Shown in pieces: positions 55,801 to 62,823 of a stretch of DNA of 64,000 nt (its first letter is position 1; every line of letters starts with the position of its first letter). Position numbers and translations under genes: made by a program. The stretch spans positions 1 through 64,000 of the forward strand of contig UQOC01000009.1 in NCBI GenBank assembly GCA_900542565.1. Reading direction: 5' to 3'. Source of the stretch: an uncultured Eubacteriales bacterium (lineage in GTDB: Bacteria; Bacillota; Clostridia; Peptostreptococcales; Anaerovoracaceae). The notes under the pieces are model-generated. The model was given only the letters and a program-made list of their open reading frames with translations. It was not told the origin of the DNA and made no database searches.

Positions 55801-56233
55801 TAAGCTCATCAAGGGCCGCATTAACCTGATCTATTGTCGTACCTTTGCTTGATGTATTAGCAAGTATTGTCTGAACAGCATTTATCTGTGTCTCATACTC
55901 CTGAAAGCCAGATATTATCGGATCAAGCGTTAAGGCCTTTACTATTCTTTTTCCGGCATTTACGGCGGAATTTGTTATATTCGCTAATGCTGTCACCGCC
56001 ATCACTTCAAGAGCTGAAAACTTAACTTTTATGGATTCTATTGCGCTGCTCATTCCCGACATGTCCACATTTTTTGCAGCAGCATTTATGTTTTCAAGAC
56101 CTTTGGAAGCTCCACTGAAATTTAAGCTCCGTTTAAGCTTCTCTATAGTGGATAAACTTGTTTGCACATTTCTTTCAAACTGCGCATTATCGAATTGCAT
56201 AGACACAACTCGTTCATCAATGGTTTTACTCAC
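49880..56233 (-). CDS. Phage tail tape measure protein
   Basis: A 2117-residue protein, the longest in the window, that sets tail length. It has an N-terminal coiled-coil region (ISTIEKLKRSLNFSGASKGLENINAA), the TMP core (GFQEYETQINAVQTILANTSSKGTTIDQVNAALDELNTYADKTIYNFTEMTRNIGTFTAAGVD), two classes of internal repeats and a hydrophobic middle. A GTG at 56233 that shares one base with the TAG of the previous gene and follows AAGGAGG at proper spacing is preferred; an ATG at 56254 lies before that ribosome site. Confidence 0.93.
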   Translation of the reverse strand: MSKTIDERVVSMQFDNAQFERNVQTSLSTIEKLKRSLNFSGASKGLENINAAAKNVDMSGMSSAIESIKVKFSALEVMAVTALANITNSAVNAGKRIVKALTLDPIISGFQEYETQINAVQTILANTSSKGTTIDQVNAALDELNTYADKTIYNFTEMTRNIGTFTAAGVDLDKAVTSIKGIANLAAASGSSSMQASTAMYQLSQAIAAGKVQLMDWNSVVNAGMGGELFQNALKRTARHFGYNVDAMIEKYGSFRESLTQGNWLTTEVLTETLTQLSGAYTEADLIAQGYTEKQAKEIVEMAKTAEDAATKVKTFTQLVDTTKEALQSGWTQSWEIIIGDFEEAKELFTEVSDVLGDMVSKSADARNAMLEGGLASGWDQFLGKGISNEGDFVDTVKIVAKEHNIAIDEMVDKAGSFDKTLKDGWLTSEMLSESVSKYADKLESMSDEELKAAGYTKEHVRQIQELEQGIKDGTVSLDEFTKKMAMPSGRENLIEALKNSFKGLADTIKPIHEAFREIFPRTTAEQLYNLTETLKNLSERFKISEETADKLKRTFKGVFSVFSFGVEVVKALLKGFADFVGFLLPAGNGILDITASIGDFVSGINEALKSSDAFNNTIENIKKVLSPLAGFLTNLFNIITGGIFSITDSASGGILDGLSFGIETFAEISSKAATLIGNAFEKISNALTSVFKEGSLEPIFDIINAGLFSGILIGIKKFIDKLGEISITGGGFLDSLKGILDGVKGSLEAWQSSIKANTLMKIAGAIAILSASLVVLSAIDATKLATSLSAMTVMFAQLFGSMAIFGHLMEGKAGFIGMAKLSASMIALSTAVLILSSAVKKLSSLNWGELATGLVGVGVLCAELALFMKVADFDGVGPIRAAGLVILASAINILANAVSKFKDLSAGEITKGLAAVGGILAELAIFTKLISNSKSILSASIGMTVIASSMLIFSKAMSSFKNLKWKEIGKGLSVIAGSLLSVGIALNIIPSGSIKKAAAVAGIAASMLILGDVIKQISGFGWEDIGKSAVVISGAMVIFVAALKLMSTGLPGAAALLTISAALAIFTPIIKALGNMEWRSIARGLTILAGSFTIIGVAGKLLTPVIPTLLALSGVITLLGIGTLAAGAGVAAFAAGLSALAVSGVAGGAALVAIIKNLIGLIPDLFKEIGEGIIEFSKVIGEGASTLSEAFVAMIEAGCNALISTSALIAEALLKLVYDALSALAEYAPEITDKLFDFIIGLLETLSERVPELIVVGAELLGNVLKGIFDAMGKFKAESLFNTIGAIAALVAIFGVLSAAANIVKRAMVTTALMGIVMAGITVIFLSLGSLPMEKTTAIAGSLSALLLSLSGSMKVLSLVPIAGAVKGVASLGAFVAGLTVIIAALGGIAQIPGFKWLMEEGTKVLGQIGEAIGSFVGNIVAGFMNGVSSSFPQIGEDLSGFMENAKPFFDGIKNVDANSMNGIKALAEAILLLTGAGVLDGLTSWLTGGNSMVKFGKDLSEFGPYFSKYYESIRGVDGSVVEASANAAKALAEFATNIPNEGGLVSVFTGNNNLSDFADQLVIFGPKFKQYADSVSGINPEVVTSSANAAKVLAEFANNLPNSGGLVSWITGDITLSEFGAEIAKFGPYLKTYADSMVGIKPELVTNSANAAKGLAELANALPNSGGMVSWFAGNNDIDSFGAGLAKFGEDLSKYSSSVEGVNPDAVVSATNAAQSLVDLSKSLPEKGLFDGQQSFGSFGLDIASFGVGLSKYYQSISGIDTGILSSVIAEISKLLDIAKGMMSIDTDTMKNFGEAMEKLGDMGVDGLVDAFNGAYDKVNDSIQSTFKTLIDNISSRGSELKSAMDKTISAALIGISSKYNNFRSEGSTLVSKMIDGIKSKSESVPKAFVSVLERAINEIRSLYKQFYNSAAYLVSGFVAGIDNNVYKAASAAARMAQAASNAANRELDINSPSKVGYRSGSFYGLGFVNAITDYAKNAYSAGANMAASARNGLDKTISMMQSIFNSDVDVTPSIRPVLDLSDVNDGVGRLNTMFAMQPSIGVMSNLNAISSIMDQRNQNDRDRHITDAIKDLKKAMGQTIGDTYNINGITYDSGSEVSQAIQTLVRAAKIERRK
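50950..51870 (-). repeat. About 62-residue tandem repeats in the tape measure protein
   Basis: Roughly five imperfect copies of a unit with the pattern VTSSANAAKVLAEFAN-LP-GGLVS-(W/V)-TG-LS-FG-FGPK-YADSV-GI. DNA period is about 186 bp. Typical sites of tail-length change by unequal recombination. Confidence 0.75.
52880..53900 (-). repeat. 56-59-residue hydrophobic tandem repeats in the tape measure protein
   Basis: About six copies of a unit starting L-x-W-x-E-I-x-x-G-L (for example LNWGELATGL, LSAGEITKGL, LKWKEIGKGL, FGWEDIGKSA, MEWRSIARGL) followed by a hydrophobic helix pair. This is the membrane-active middle of the tape measure. Confidence 0.75.
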
Positions 56234-56610
56234 TATCTGGTAACCTCCTTCCATATGTCTTGTAATATTCTATCGAAAACCGGCTGTATCGCCGGATTTA
56301 TGTAATCACGGCCTTGTACCCAACCGCCTGTTCCTGTTCCATGACCATATTGAAGTATTATTGCGATTGGTACACCTTGGTTAATGTTAGAATTAAGGAA
56401 ATTAATACGAACTTGTCCCTTTTTATTTTCAATTTCGTAATACCAGGAATTAGCTGTATTACCGCTGTCAACTGGGGTAGCAGACGAAAGGGCTGCCACG
56501 CCATCTTTTCCATATTTATCAAGTAATCCAAAATGGAATATCTCTTTTATCCGCTCCATGTATCGAGTAGCTTTGGAAAAATTACCTTTTTGCTGAAATG
56601 TAATTTTCAA
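56233..56610 (-). CDS. HK97 gp10-like phage protein
   Basis: A 125-residue protein with the gp10-type pattern: FGLLDKYGKDGVAALSSATPVDSGNTANSWYYEI near the centre and IAIILQYGHGTGTGGWVQGRDYINPAI. Members act in head-tail joining or tail completion. Its location directly before the tape measure gene (sharing one base, TAGTG) is displaced from the usual place before the tail tube gene. Confidence 0.75.
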   Translation of the reverse strand: MKITFQQKGNFSKATRYMERIKEIFHFGLLDKYGKDGVAALSSATPVDSGNTANSWYYEIENKKGQVRINFLNSNINQGVPIAIILQYGHGTGTGGWVQGRDYINPAIQPVFDRILQDIWKEVTR

Positions 56611-56625
56611 ATATAATCACCTCGA

Positions 56626-57177
56626 TCAACCTCTTGTATTAAACTGTTTCTTTCTGGCTTCGTTTATCATTTCATTTCTTCTTCTGATTTCATTTTTACT
56701 AAGTTTCTTTTTCGGAGCATTCTGCACGCTGCAAAGTCTTATGAGAGTAAGTAGTCTGTTTAAATGCCATTTCTGACATTCCAATGGAATGTTCAATGTT
56801 ATCATCCAATAGTAGATCAACTCGGCGGTTATAGTGTGTCTTCTCGAAGACCTGTTAGCATCGTCATCAAAGTCAAAGAAAGTAGTCGCTGTCATTGGAG
56901 CATCTATGTATTTTTGAATAACATCAATATCTTTATTTGTGAGAAATCCATATACTTTGGGATTTATATTCTGGGTTATGGTCATACATCTGATATAATC
57001 TATTGTTTCTTCTAAGCTGATAGGCTCTTTTGATATAAACGGTTTTCCCCATTTTGATTCCCATTTGGAAACGGAGACAAGAGAATGCTCCAGGCTTAAT
57101 ATTTGTCCCTTTGTATATACAAATTCTTCTCTTTCTTCGTCCCATTGTTCGCTAGGATCGATCGTTATACGAAGCAT
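56626..57177 (-). CDS. Gp15-type phage tail assembly protein
   Basis: A 183-residue protein of the bacteriophage Gp15 family: SLEHSLVSVSKWESKWGKPF, ETIDYIRCMTITQNINPKVYGFLT, ITAELIYYWMITLNIPLECQKWHLNRLLTLIRLC and a basic tail. It occupies the place of the second tail chaperone before the tape measure. It has its own AAGGAGTGA site, so no frameshift from the previous gene is needed. Confidence 0.85.
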   Translation of the reverse strand: MLRITIDPSEQWDEEREEFVYTKGQILSLEHSLVSVSKWESKWGKPFISKEPISLEETIDYIRCMTITQNINPKVYGFLTNKDIDVIQKYIDAPMTATTFFDFDDDANRSSRRHTITAELIYYWMITLNIPLECQKWHLNRLLTLIRLCSVQNAPKKKLSKNEIRRRNEMINEARKKQFNTRG

Positions 57178-57196
57178 TCTCTTTCACTCCTTAATA

Positions 57197-57595
57197 TTAC
57201 TGTTTATTAGCTGTAATCTTTTTAGTGTCAGCAGCTAAAGACTCCGGAACAATACCATTTACAAACTCTGATGCAGAATCTGCATTTGTAGCAAGTTCCA
57301 TATATAGCTGAGAATAAGCTTCTGTCTGAGAAAATTCTCTTGAAAGCTCTTCGGATTTAATAAATCGCCTACCATCAGGACTTTTCTCGCCATAAGCTTT
57401 AAGAATAATTTGCTTGAAAGTCTTAACAATAGAAGGCGTATCATTTGCTGCGACAATATTATTTATCATCTCAACAAGACCGCCTTCCGTTGTCAGCTCC
57501 ATCTCCATTATTTCAGCTTTTGTAAGGTTGAACCAAAAGGTTTCGGTTCTTTCATTTCCGTTATAATCCGTATATGTAATTGTCTTTTTTAACAT
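57197..57595 (-). CDS. Tail assembly chaperone-like protein
   Basis: A 132-residue acidic protein (TETFWFNLTKAEIMEMELTTEGGLVEMINNIV, IVKTFKQIILKAYGEKSPDGRRFIKSEELSREFSQTEAYSQLYMEL) with the length and location of a gpG-like chaperone between the tail tube and tape measure genes. It is followed 19 nt later by the Gp15-type gene. Confidence 0.75.
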   Translation of the reverse strand: MLKKTITYTDYNGNERTETFWFNLTKAEIMEMELTTEGGLVEMINNIVAANDTPSIVKTFKQIILKAYGEKSPDGRRFIKSEELSREFSQTEAYSQLYMELATNADSASEFVNGIVPESLAADTKKITANKQ

Positions 57596-57626
57596 TTTTT
57601 AATGCTCTCCTTTCAACAAATCTTAT

Positions 57627-58310
57627 TTATGCTGCATGTCCTACAAGAGTGGCAATTTCGTCCGGAAGCGGAAGTCTAGGTTCTGTTCCGTCTTCTCCAT
57701 CAGGCTCAGTAGGATCTTTTCCATAAAGAATATCCTCAAGAGACCTCATCTTTTCAGATGGAACTTTGGTGGAATCGATCACTATTGAAGCTGTAGGCTT
57801 AAAACCTGTAACATTTACTGGGGTTGTTGTTATTTCCCATGAAAAAGTAATGGCTTCTGGCGAATCATTAATCGTTGCATAAGCCTTTTCAGAAGGTGAT
57901 GCCATTGCGCCATAAATAAGATGAAGTTTGTAACCGTGCTCGTTTCCATCAACATCATTACCGAAAACGGTTCTATAGCACAGGCCAAAAACCTGTCGCC
58001 CCTGCTGTCCAATAGTTACACCGTCTGCTATCTCCGCTGAACCATCGCAGGCCTTGAATTCTTCAGGGTATGTATAAGCTTCAATGGTTGCTCCGAACTC
58101 TTCGGCGCTGAGAAGATTCAGATATTTTATATCATCAGCATAGATGGCAGTTGCTTCAGCTCCACTCGGACTTTCAGTAACGGCGCTGAGACCATTCCAC
58201 GCAACACCTTTTGTGTAGTTTCCTCCGGTCTGGATAGGATACAGAACCGCATTTTTAACACCGGTTTCATAAAATCTTTCACCGGTTTTATCCCAAACAA
58301 GTCTGCTCAT
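57627..58310 (-). CDS. Major tail tube protein
   Basis: A 227-residue protein with the tail-tube core pattern SRLVWDKTGERFYETGVKNAVLYP, NGLSAVTESPSGAEATAIYADDIKYLNLLSAEEFGATIEAYTYPEEF and FGLCYRTVFGNDVDGNEHGYKLHLIYGAMASPSEKAYATINDSPEAI. Multiple copies stack to form the flexible tube. It lies between the connector genes and the chaperones. Confidence 0.88.
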   Translation of the reverse strand: MSRLVWDKTGERFYETGVKNAVLYPIQTGGNYTKGVAWNGLSAVTESPSGAEATAIYADDIKYLNLLSAEEFGATIEAYTYPEEFKACDGSAEIADGVTIGQQGRQVFGLCYRTVFGNDVDGNEHGYKLHLIYGAMASPSEKAYATINDSPEAITFSWEITTTPVNVTGFKPTASIVIDSTKVPSEKMRSLEDILYGKDPTEPDGEDGTEPRLPLPDEIATLVGHAA

Positions 58311-58322
58311 TAATTATCCTCC

Positions 58323-58628
58323 TTAATAAAAAATTCTAAAAACCCAATGGTGTAAGTTGTCTGCTGTGTAATGTCTGACAAATTCCGATGTAGGAAATAT
58401 TGCCAATTTATCAACAAATAAACTGTCCGGATTTTTATCAATTAAAGTTATCAAATATCTTTTCCTAAATAAATAAACCCCGTCATCGGCGAACTCGTTT
58501 CTAATATCGTCAAGTTCATACACGATGGCGGGATATTTCATCTTTACTGTTTCAGGAGGCTGAAAATAGGCGTATCTCGTATCAAGTATCTTGCATAATT
58601 GCTCATGCAACTCAAGTCTCGTCCCCAT
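58323..58628 (-). CDS. Tail terminator-like connector protein
   Basis: A 101-residue protein (LELHEQLCKILDTRYAYFQPPETVKMKYPAIVYEL ... RKRYLITLIDKNPD). The pattern and size resemble siphovirus tail terminators that close the tube next to the head. The ATG at 58628 follows GGAGGTG; an upstream in-frame ATG is less well placed. Overlaps the preceding gene by 17 nt. Confidence 0.6.
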   Translation of the reverse strand: MGTRLELHEQLCKILDTRYAYFQPPETVKMKYPAIVYELDDIRNEFADDGVYLFRKRYLITLIDKNPDSLFVDKLAIFPTSEFVRHYTADNLHHWVFRIFY

Positions 58629-58935
58629 TATAAACACCTCCAACAGTCAATATAAGTCTAGGGTACTGAACTTCTACATTATCTACTTTCCATTTAGCGC
58701 CTCTAAAGACAACATATTTCATAAAAGAGAAGTTTTCGATTGCAAATGGGTCAGCTATGATACTCATCTGATTGCTGATGCTGATATTATCGTTAATAGA
58801 TTCAGATGACTGAAACTTGCGAATATTTCTTAAAAGTTCAATATAATACTTTTTCTCTGTTATTTTTTCTCCCCAAACACCCGGAGCTGTTTCTTCTGTC
58901 TTGGAAAATCCGATTGTTCCATAGAACTTACCCAT
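58612..58935 (-). CDS. Head closure/stopper-like connector protein
   Basis: A 107-residue protein (MGKFYGTIGFSKTEETAPGVWGEKITEKKYYIELLRN ... WKVDNVEVQYPRLILTVGGVYNGDE). Its position directly after the capsid region and its IGFSKTEETAPGVW start match small connector proteins of HK97-type siphoviruses. No separate adaptor gene is seen. Confidence 0.6.
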   Translation of the reverse strand: MGKFYGTIGFSKTEETAPGVWGEKITEKKYYIELLRNIRKFQSSESINDNISISNQMSIIADPFAIENFSFMKYVVFRGAKWKVDNVEVQYPRLILTVGGVYNGDET

Positions 58936-58953
58936 TTTGATTTTTTCCTCTCT

Positions 58954-59343
58954 CTATTCTTGATTTAATGTCAGTCCAGTCAAGCTGTAGGTCTTTGTCT
59001 GGCTATTCTTACCAAGCTTTGACACAACTTTTATACTCTGAGTGTCTTTATTCTTAATAAGAAGTACGATATTCATGTCTTCGTCCAAAGTAACAGGACC
59101 CTTTGTTCCGCCAACAACTTCTACAGTAGTTGTTGCTCCTTCAGGAACGCCATCGATTTTCAGAGCCAAGTAATTTCCTGTTTGCTCTTCTGCCGTACTG
59201 CTGAACTCGGTGTAACCAGTTACATGTTTCAGCGTACCAGAAATGGCATCATCAATTATAACGATTCCTTCCTGCAAATCGCTGACATTCTTCCCAAATA
59301 AAACAGCCTCCCCGTCTTCTGGTTTAACGGAGAGGTTTAGGAG
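58954..59343 (-). CDS. C-terminal capsid extension read in the -1 frame (Ig-like domain candidate)
   Basis: A frame of 129 codons, open from just before the capsid stop codon, that has no ATG or GTG and no ribosome site; the only candidate start, TTG at 59277, is mid-sequence and loses 22 codons of good-looking protein (LNLSVKPEDGEAVLFGKNVSDLQE). The rest is beta-rich (SGTLKHVTGYTEFSS, YLALKIDGV, TTTVEVVGGTKGPVTLDEDMNIVLLI, TQSIKVVSK, TKTYSLTGLTL). It is most simply explained as an extension fused to a fraction of capsid subunits by -1 frameshifting. Confidence 0.7.
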   Translation of the reverse strand, partial: LLNLSVKPEDGEAVLFGKNVSDLQEGIVIIDDAISGTLKHVTGYTEFSSTAEEQTGNYLALKIDGVPEGATTTVEVVGGTKGPVTLDEDMNIVLLIKNKDTQSIKVVSKLGKNSQTKTYSLTGLTLNQE

Positions 59344-59349
59344 GGGTTT
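59307..59349 (-). promoter_or_regulatory. Programmed -1 ribosomal frameshift signal at the end of the capsid gene
   Basis: On the minus strand, in frame, A AAC CCC (59349-59343) fits the X_XXY_YYZ slippery rule. A 7-nt spacer leads to a stem CCTCTCCG/CGGGGAGG (59335-59328 with 59314-59307; one U-G pair, 13-nt loop). The zero-frame stop TAA is two codons after the slip (59339-59337), and the -1 frame is closed by TGA four codons before it, so the usable window is narrow and the heptamer lies inside it. Confidence 0.75.
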
Positions 59350-61061
59350 GTCTTCAGTTCAATCGCTATTGCTGAATACGGTTTAATAAGAGCACCGGAG
59401 CATCTGGTTTCGATCAGGTACTTCTGAGCATTGTAATCGATGTCGAAATCATCGAACATATTTATTGCCCCTCCTTTATCAGCCCCGATATTGTAATCGC
59501 TAAGGTTTGCGATTATTCCATATAGAGCATATGTTTCCGCAGATACCTTATTAGTAAGTCCTTCCATTACAGGAACTGTTACTATCTTACTTACTCTGAG
59601 TTTCTTGGCAAGTTTTTCTACGGAATCATAAAGATCCCTTCCCATCTTATCTGTCAAAAGCAGGCAATCGGTAAGAACATCTTCCGTTGTATAAAGAACA
59701 GGATTCCCGGAACCCTTATACTCTTTTCTCGCCTTGATAGCAGCCCTGATAAATGCCTGTGCTTTATCATCATCGGTGGCTGAATCACTTACAGTAAACC
59801 GAGCCTTGATCGTATAAAGATCTTCATCTTTCCAGATAGGGCGAATATTTGTTTCGTTGATCTTATCATCGCTGGATGAAATCCTTCCATCTCCTACAAG
59901 GACTGCTCTTGCAATTTCCTCGTCAAGCATGCCTCTCATCTCTGACTTTATCCAGCTCACTACATCGAAGTCTGTAATATCGATAACATCGTCCCTATCC
60001 AGCTTCTGCTTCTTGTAAACAGTTGTAGGTGTCGTGGTTCTCTTGATAAGGCTAAAGAATTCTTCCTTTTTAAGTTTTCCCTTTATGTAACCTTTAGCCC
60101 TGGCATCGTCTTCGGTTATATCAGCAAACAATGATTTGATTCTGCTGAAAGGCGTATGATGAACTGCCCCCATTACTTCTGATACCCAACCAGTATCTCT
60201 TTTGATAAACTGAGGAGTCTGTGTTACATTCTTGGCATCAGGGAAGAGATATTCAATATCCTCTATACCATGCTGTAATACGCTATCTTTAAGGCTGCCG
60301 TATCTCTTTGCATCGGCAAATATCGTTGACACCTCTTCAACAGTAACTGGTGTTCCGTCAGAGTGCATGATTACGCCTTCCATCTTATCGGTATCATCTC
60401 TGTCGAATACATTATGCTTCATATCTTCTTTATCCTCCTTTTGATCATTATCGTTGTCATTGTCATCATCGGCGTCATTATTTATAGCTTGTGTTATAAC
60501 ATAATAAGCCGCTGTTCTCTGTTCTTCCGTCATTGAATCGAAAACATCTTTAATTGTCTTTACGCTATCCTGATCCTCTTTCGTACCTTCATCATCTTTT
60601 TTATCATCGGAATGGGACAGTTCTATATTTTCGCCGGTTACTATAAATGCTTCATCTTCCACATCTTCTCCGTGCTTGATAACATTCGTAATAACAGCTC
60701 CAGGATTAGCTCCGGCAAGAACAAGACTTACCTCTTTTATGTTTCCATGGAATACCTGGCCATTTCTTTCTTTAAGCTGATTAGCATAAATCGAGAGGCT
60801 TACCACATCTCCACTATCAACTAAGGCTTTAGCCTGCTGGCCTGATTCTGTTCCATTAAAAGAGCAGTACGCATATGTACCCTCATCCTTGTTCTTGAGC
60901 AACGCATGGCCAAGAACATTAAACACATCATTATGCTGATGGTTCCATACAAGAGGTACAACTTGTCCATCATTTTCTTTAAATGCATCCTTCATGATGG
61001 TACGGCCATCTGAGCATTTAAGATTGTTTTTAGTGGCCCATCCACTAAAGTCATACTTCAT
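59337..61061 (-). CDS. Fused HK97-type prohead protease and major capsid protein
   Basis: A 574-residue protein. Residues 1-140 are a prohead protease with the catalytic region VPLVWNHQHND (His41/43) and DSGDVVSLSIYA (Ser88/90). Residues 140-213 are an acidic linker (for example DDDNDNDNDQKEDKED) of scaffold type. Residues 214-574 are a HK97-fold capsid protein starting MKHNVFDRDD and containing FIKRDTGWVSEVMGAVHHTPFSRIKSLF and WIKSEMRGMLDEEIARAVLVGDGR. The ATG at 61061 after AGGAGG is used; it overlaps the portal gene by 11 nt. Confidence 0.88.
   Translation of the reverse strand: MKYDFSGWATKNNLKCSDGRTIMKDAFKENDGQVVPLVWNHQHNDVFNVLGHALLKNKDEGTYAYCSFNGTESGQQAKALVDSGDVVSLSIYANQLKERNGQVFHGNIKEVSLVLAGANPGAVITNVIKHGEDVEDEAFIVTGENIELSHSDDKKDDEGTKEDQDSVKTIKDVFDSMTEEQRTAAYYVITQAINNDADDDNDNDNDQKEDKEDMKHNVFDRDDTDKMEGVIMHSDGTPVTVEEVSTIFADAKRYGSLKDSVLQHGIEDIEYLFPDAKNVTQTPQFIKRDTGWVSEVMGAVHHTPFSRIKSLFADITEDDARAKGYIKGKLKKEEFFSLIKRTTTPTTVYKKQKLDRDDVIDITDFDVVSWIKSEMRGMLDEEIARAVLVGDGRISSSDDKINETNIRPIWKDEDLYTIKARFTVSDSATDDDKAQAFIRAAIKARKEYKGSGNPVLYTTEDVLTDCLLLTDKMGRDLYDSVEKLAKKLRVSKIVTVPVMEGLTNKVSAETYALYGIIANLSDYNIGADKGGAINMFDDFDIDYNAQKYLIETRCSGALIKPYSAIAIELKTNPS
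60420..60440 (-). promoter_or_regulatory. Internal ribosome binding site and ATG for a separate capsid protein
   Basis: Inside the fusion gene an AAGGAGGAT (60440-60432) stands nine bases before an in-frame ATG (60422-60420) that begins MKHNVFDRDD. Starting here gives a 361-residue capsid protein without the protease and scaffold parts. Confidence 0.7.
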
Positions 61062-62298
61062 TTTGAATTTCCTCCTCTTCATTATTGATTTCTGAACTTG
61101 TAGTAGGGATGGCCCCACTGTTGGTCTGTTTCAGATTTTTATTAAGAAGTTTATCGGCGTTTGGATCATTCGACGGTTTCATGCCGATGACCTGCCTAAA
61201 CTCGTTAGATGTCATGACCTCATTTCGAGTGAACTTATCTACCATTTCTGCCAGATCAAGAATCGGAACAAGCTTGAATGGGTCTCTGAAATACATGATT
61301 GACTGTCCCTGTGTTCTTGCTGTCTTGCTGATGAATTTTCTTTTCATCTCATCTACGATCGCAGAAACTATTGGCTCAATCGTACGGTCATAGTAATTAC
61401 TCATAGCTTTACTGTCGGCAGTTCCTTCCAATACTCCCTGATTTATACCTAACTGGCTATATAGCATGCTCGTTAAATATTCAATCTGAGACATCAGATT
61501 GTTTTCTACCGGACGGTTAAGCTGAATAACTCGTTCTGTACTATCTATGTATCCTATTCCATATTTCGATTCGGCAAGCTGCTGTTCGAGATCGCCTCTT
61601 CGTTTCTCAGCTTGAGATCTCTTTGTCTCCGTTCTGACTGTATACGGTAATTGGAAAATAAGATCCAACTTATTAGAGGCTGACTTTTCGTCTATGACAT
61701 CAAGCAAATTTAGTTTTCTGATAAGCCGCTGCATGGTAGAATTCGGTTCATTGATAACCGCATAAAGAGGATTTTCAATAATAGCTACATTTTTCTTTAG
61801 CATTATGAGGTCCTCTTTTAATCCAGTTCTGTCGTTGTAAACCCTTACTTTTACTTTCTCTGGGTACCATTCAAGAATCTTTCCTGTACGCATTGTTATA
61901 ATGTCATAAGAATCCGTAATCTTTGGATCAATAGTGGTGTCTACCGGAACAACTGCAACAGCTCCTTCATCAAACATAGATATAACAACATCCTGTATAA
62001 AAGCTCTATTAGTTTGACCTATGTTTGCTTCAAGAGTAAGACAAGAATTTAATTTTGAATCTATAATCTCTCTATATCTACCATTATCATCAAGTCTCAC
62101 ATGTTGGATATTAATAGAAGATACATCAAGGGCTATCCGGTTATATATTGATGTAGTTATAGATTTCTCGTTTCCTCTTGTTAGTCTCGCCCTATCAGGC
62201 CTAACAGAAAAACCCATCCCGTTATTAAACGAAGATGGGTCTTTGTTACGAAAAGCATTCCAGGCATTTTTGAACCTGGTGCTTATTGAATAATCCAT
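61051..62298 (-). CDS. Phage portal protein
   Basis: A 415-residue portal of the HK97/SPP1 type: WNAFRNKDPSSFNNGMGFSVRPDR, ITTSIYNRIALDVSSINIQHV, LNSCLTLEANIGQTNRAFIQDVVISMFDEGAVAVVPV, QLGINQGVLEGTADSKAMSNYYDRTIEPIVSAIVDEMKRKF. It forms the dodecameric channel at one capsid vertex. A terminase would normally be directly upstream but is absent. Confidence 0.9.
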   Translation of the reverse strand: MDYSISTRFKNAWNAFRNKDPSSFNNGMGFSVRPDRARLTRGNEKSITTSIYNRIALDVSSINIQHVRLDDNGRYREIIDSKLNSCLTLEANIGQTNRAFIQDVVISMFDEGAVAVVPVDTTIDPKITDSYDIITMRTGKILEWYPEKVKVRVYNDRTGLKEDLIMLKKNVAIIENPLYAVINEPNSTMQRLIRKLNLLDVIDEKSASNKLDLIFQLPYTVRTETKRSQAEKRRGDLEQQLAESKYGIGYIDSTERVIQLNRPVENNLMSQIEYLTSMLYSQLGINQGVLEGTADSKAMSNYYDRTIEPIVSAIVDEMKRKFISKTARTQGQSIMYFRDPFKLVPILDLAEMVDKFTRNEVMTSNEFRQVIGMKPSNDPNADKLLNKNLKQTNSGAIPTTSSEINNEEEEIQNEV

Positions 62299-62318
62299 TT
62301 TGAATTTTTCCTCCTATT

Positions 62319-62564
62319 TTAAAGCTCAATACCCTCAATCTCAGCTCTGATCTCAAGCTGTCTAAGATACTCTCCCATATATCTTTTCTGAGTTGCTAAA
62401 ACTGAGACCGGGCAAGTCGGTTTAAAATCGAGAGTTCCGGCTTCATTCTTTACCAACATCGAATGAAGCTTATCATAGCGAATCTTAGTCTGATAGTATT
62501 CGGCCTTGAATCTTTCCTTGTAATCTTCGCTGTTCATCATTTCGATAGTGTCTTTTAGTTCCAT
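62319..62564 (-). CDS. Small phage protein, crAss001_48-related type
   Basis: An 81-residue charged protein (MNSEDYKERFKAEYYQTKIRYDKLHSMLV...GTLDFKPTCPVSVLATQKRYMGEYLRQLEIRAEIEGIEL), a pattern I recall from small proteins in many Firmicute and Bacteroides phages. Function unknown. AAGGAGGT precedes the ATG. It lies 20 nt before the portal gene. Confidence 0.7.
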   Translation of the reverse strand: MELKDTIEMMNSEDYKERFKAEYYQTKIRYDKLHSMLVKNEAGTLDFKPTCPVSVLATQKRYMGEYLRQLEIRAEIEGIEL

Positions 62565-62629
62565 GCTGGGACCTCCTTATAAATGTGTTGTTAGTTTTAT
62601 TTTTCGTCATTTATTTGAATACGCTAATT

Positions 62630-62767
62630 CTATTTTGCTGCATAATTTATATCAGATGTTAAATGGCACTCACCACCATTCTTATAACATCCTTCACTAT
62701 TTGAACAATGCTTTTTGCCGTTACACTCAAATAATATGAATTTTTCATTTTCAATCTCATTGTTCAT
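62630..62767 (-). CDS. Cysteine-containing 45-residue phage protein at the prophage edge
   Basis: A short ORF with a strong AGGAGG site. The product MNNEIENEKFILFECNGKKH continues with four cysteines in the pattern C-x5-C-x5-C-x6-C (CNGKKHCSNSEGCYKNGGEC), suggesting a small metal-binding knuckle. It is the last phage-like gene before the chromosomal terminator of glnN. Function unknown. Confidence 0.6.
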   Translation of the reverse strand: MNNEIENEKFILFECNGKKHCSNSEGCYKNGGECHLTSDINYAAK

Positions 62768-62823
62768 AACTTTTTCCTCCTTATTTTTAATTCCGGCTGT
62801 TTCGCCGTATATATATAAAAGAA

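Noticed and set aside
56626..57595. Frameshift between the two tail chaperone genes, as in lambda gpG/gpGT
   Set aside because: The second gene has its own ATG and good ribosome site, and there is no slippery site at the end of the first.
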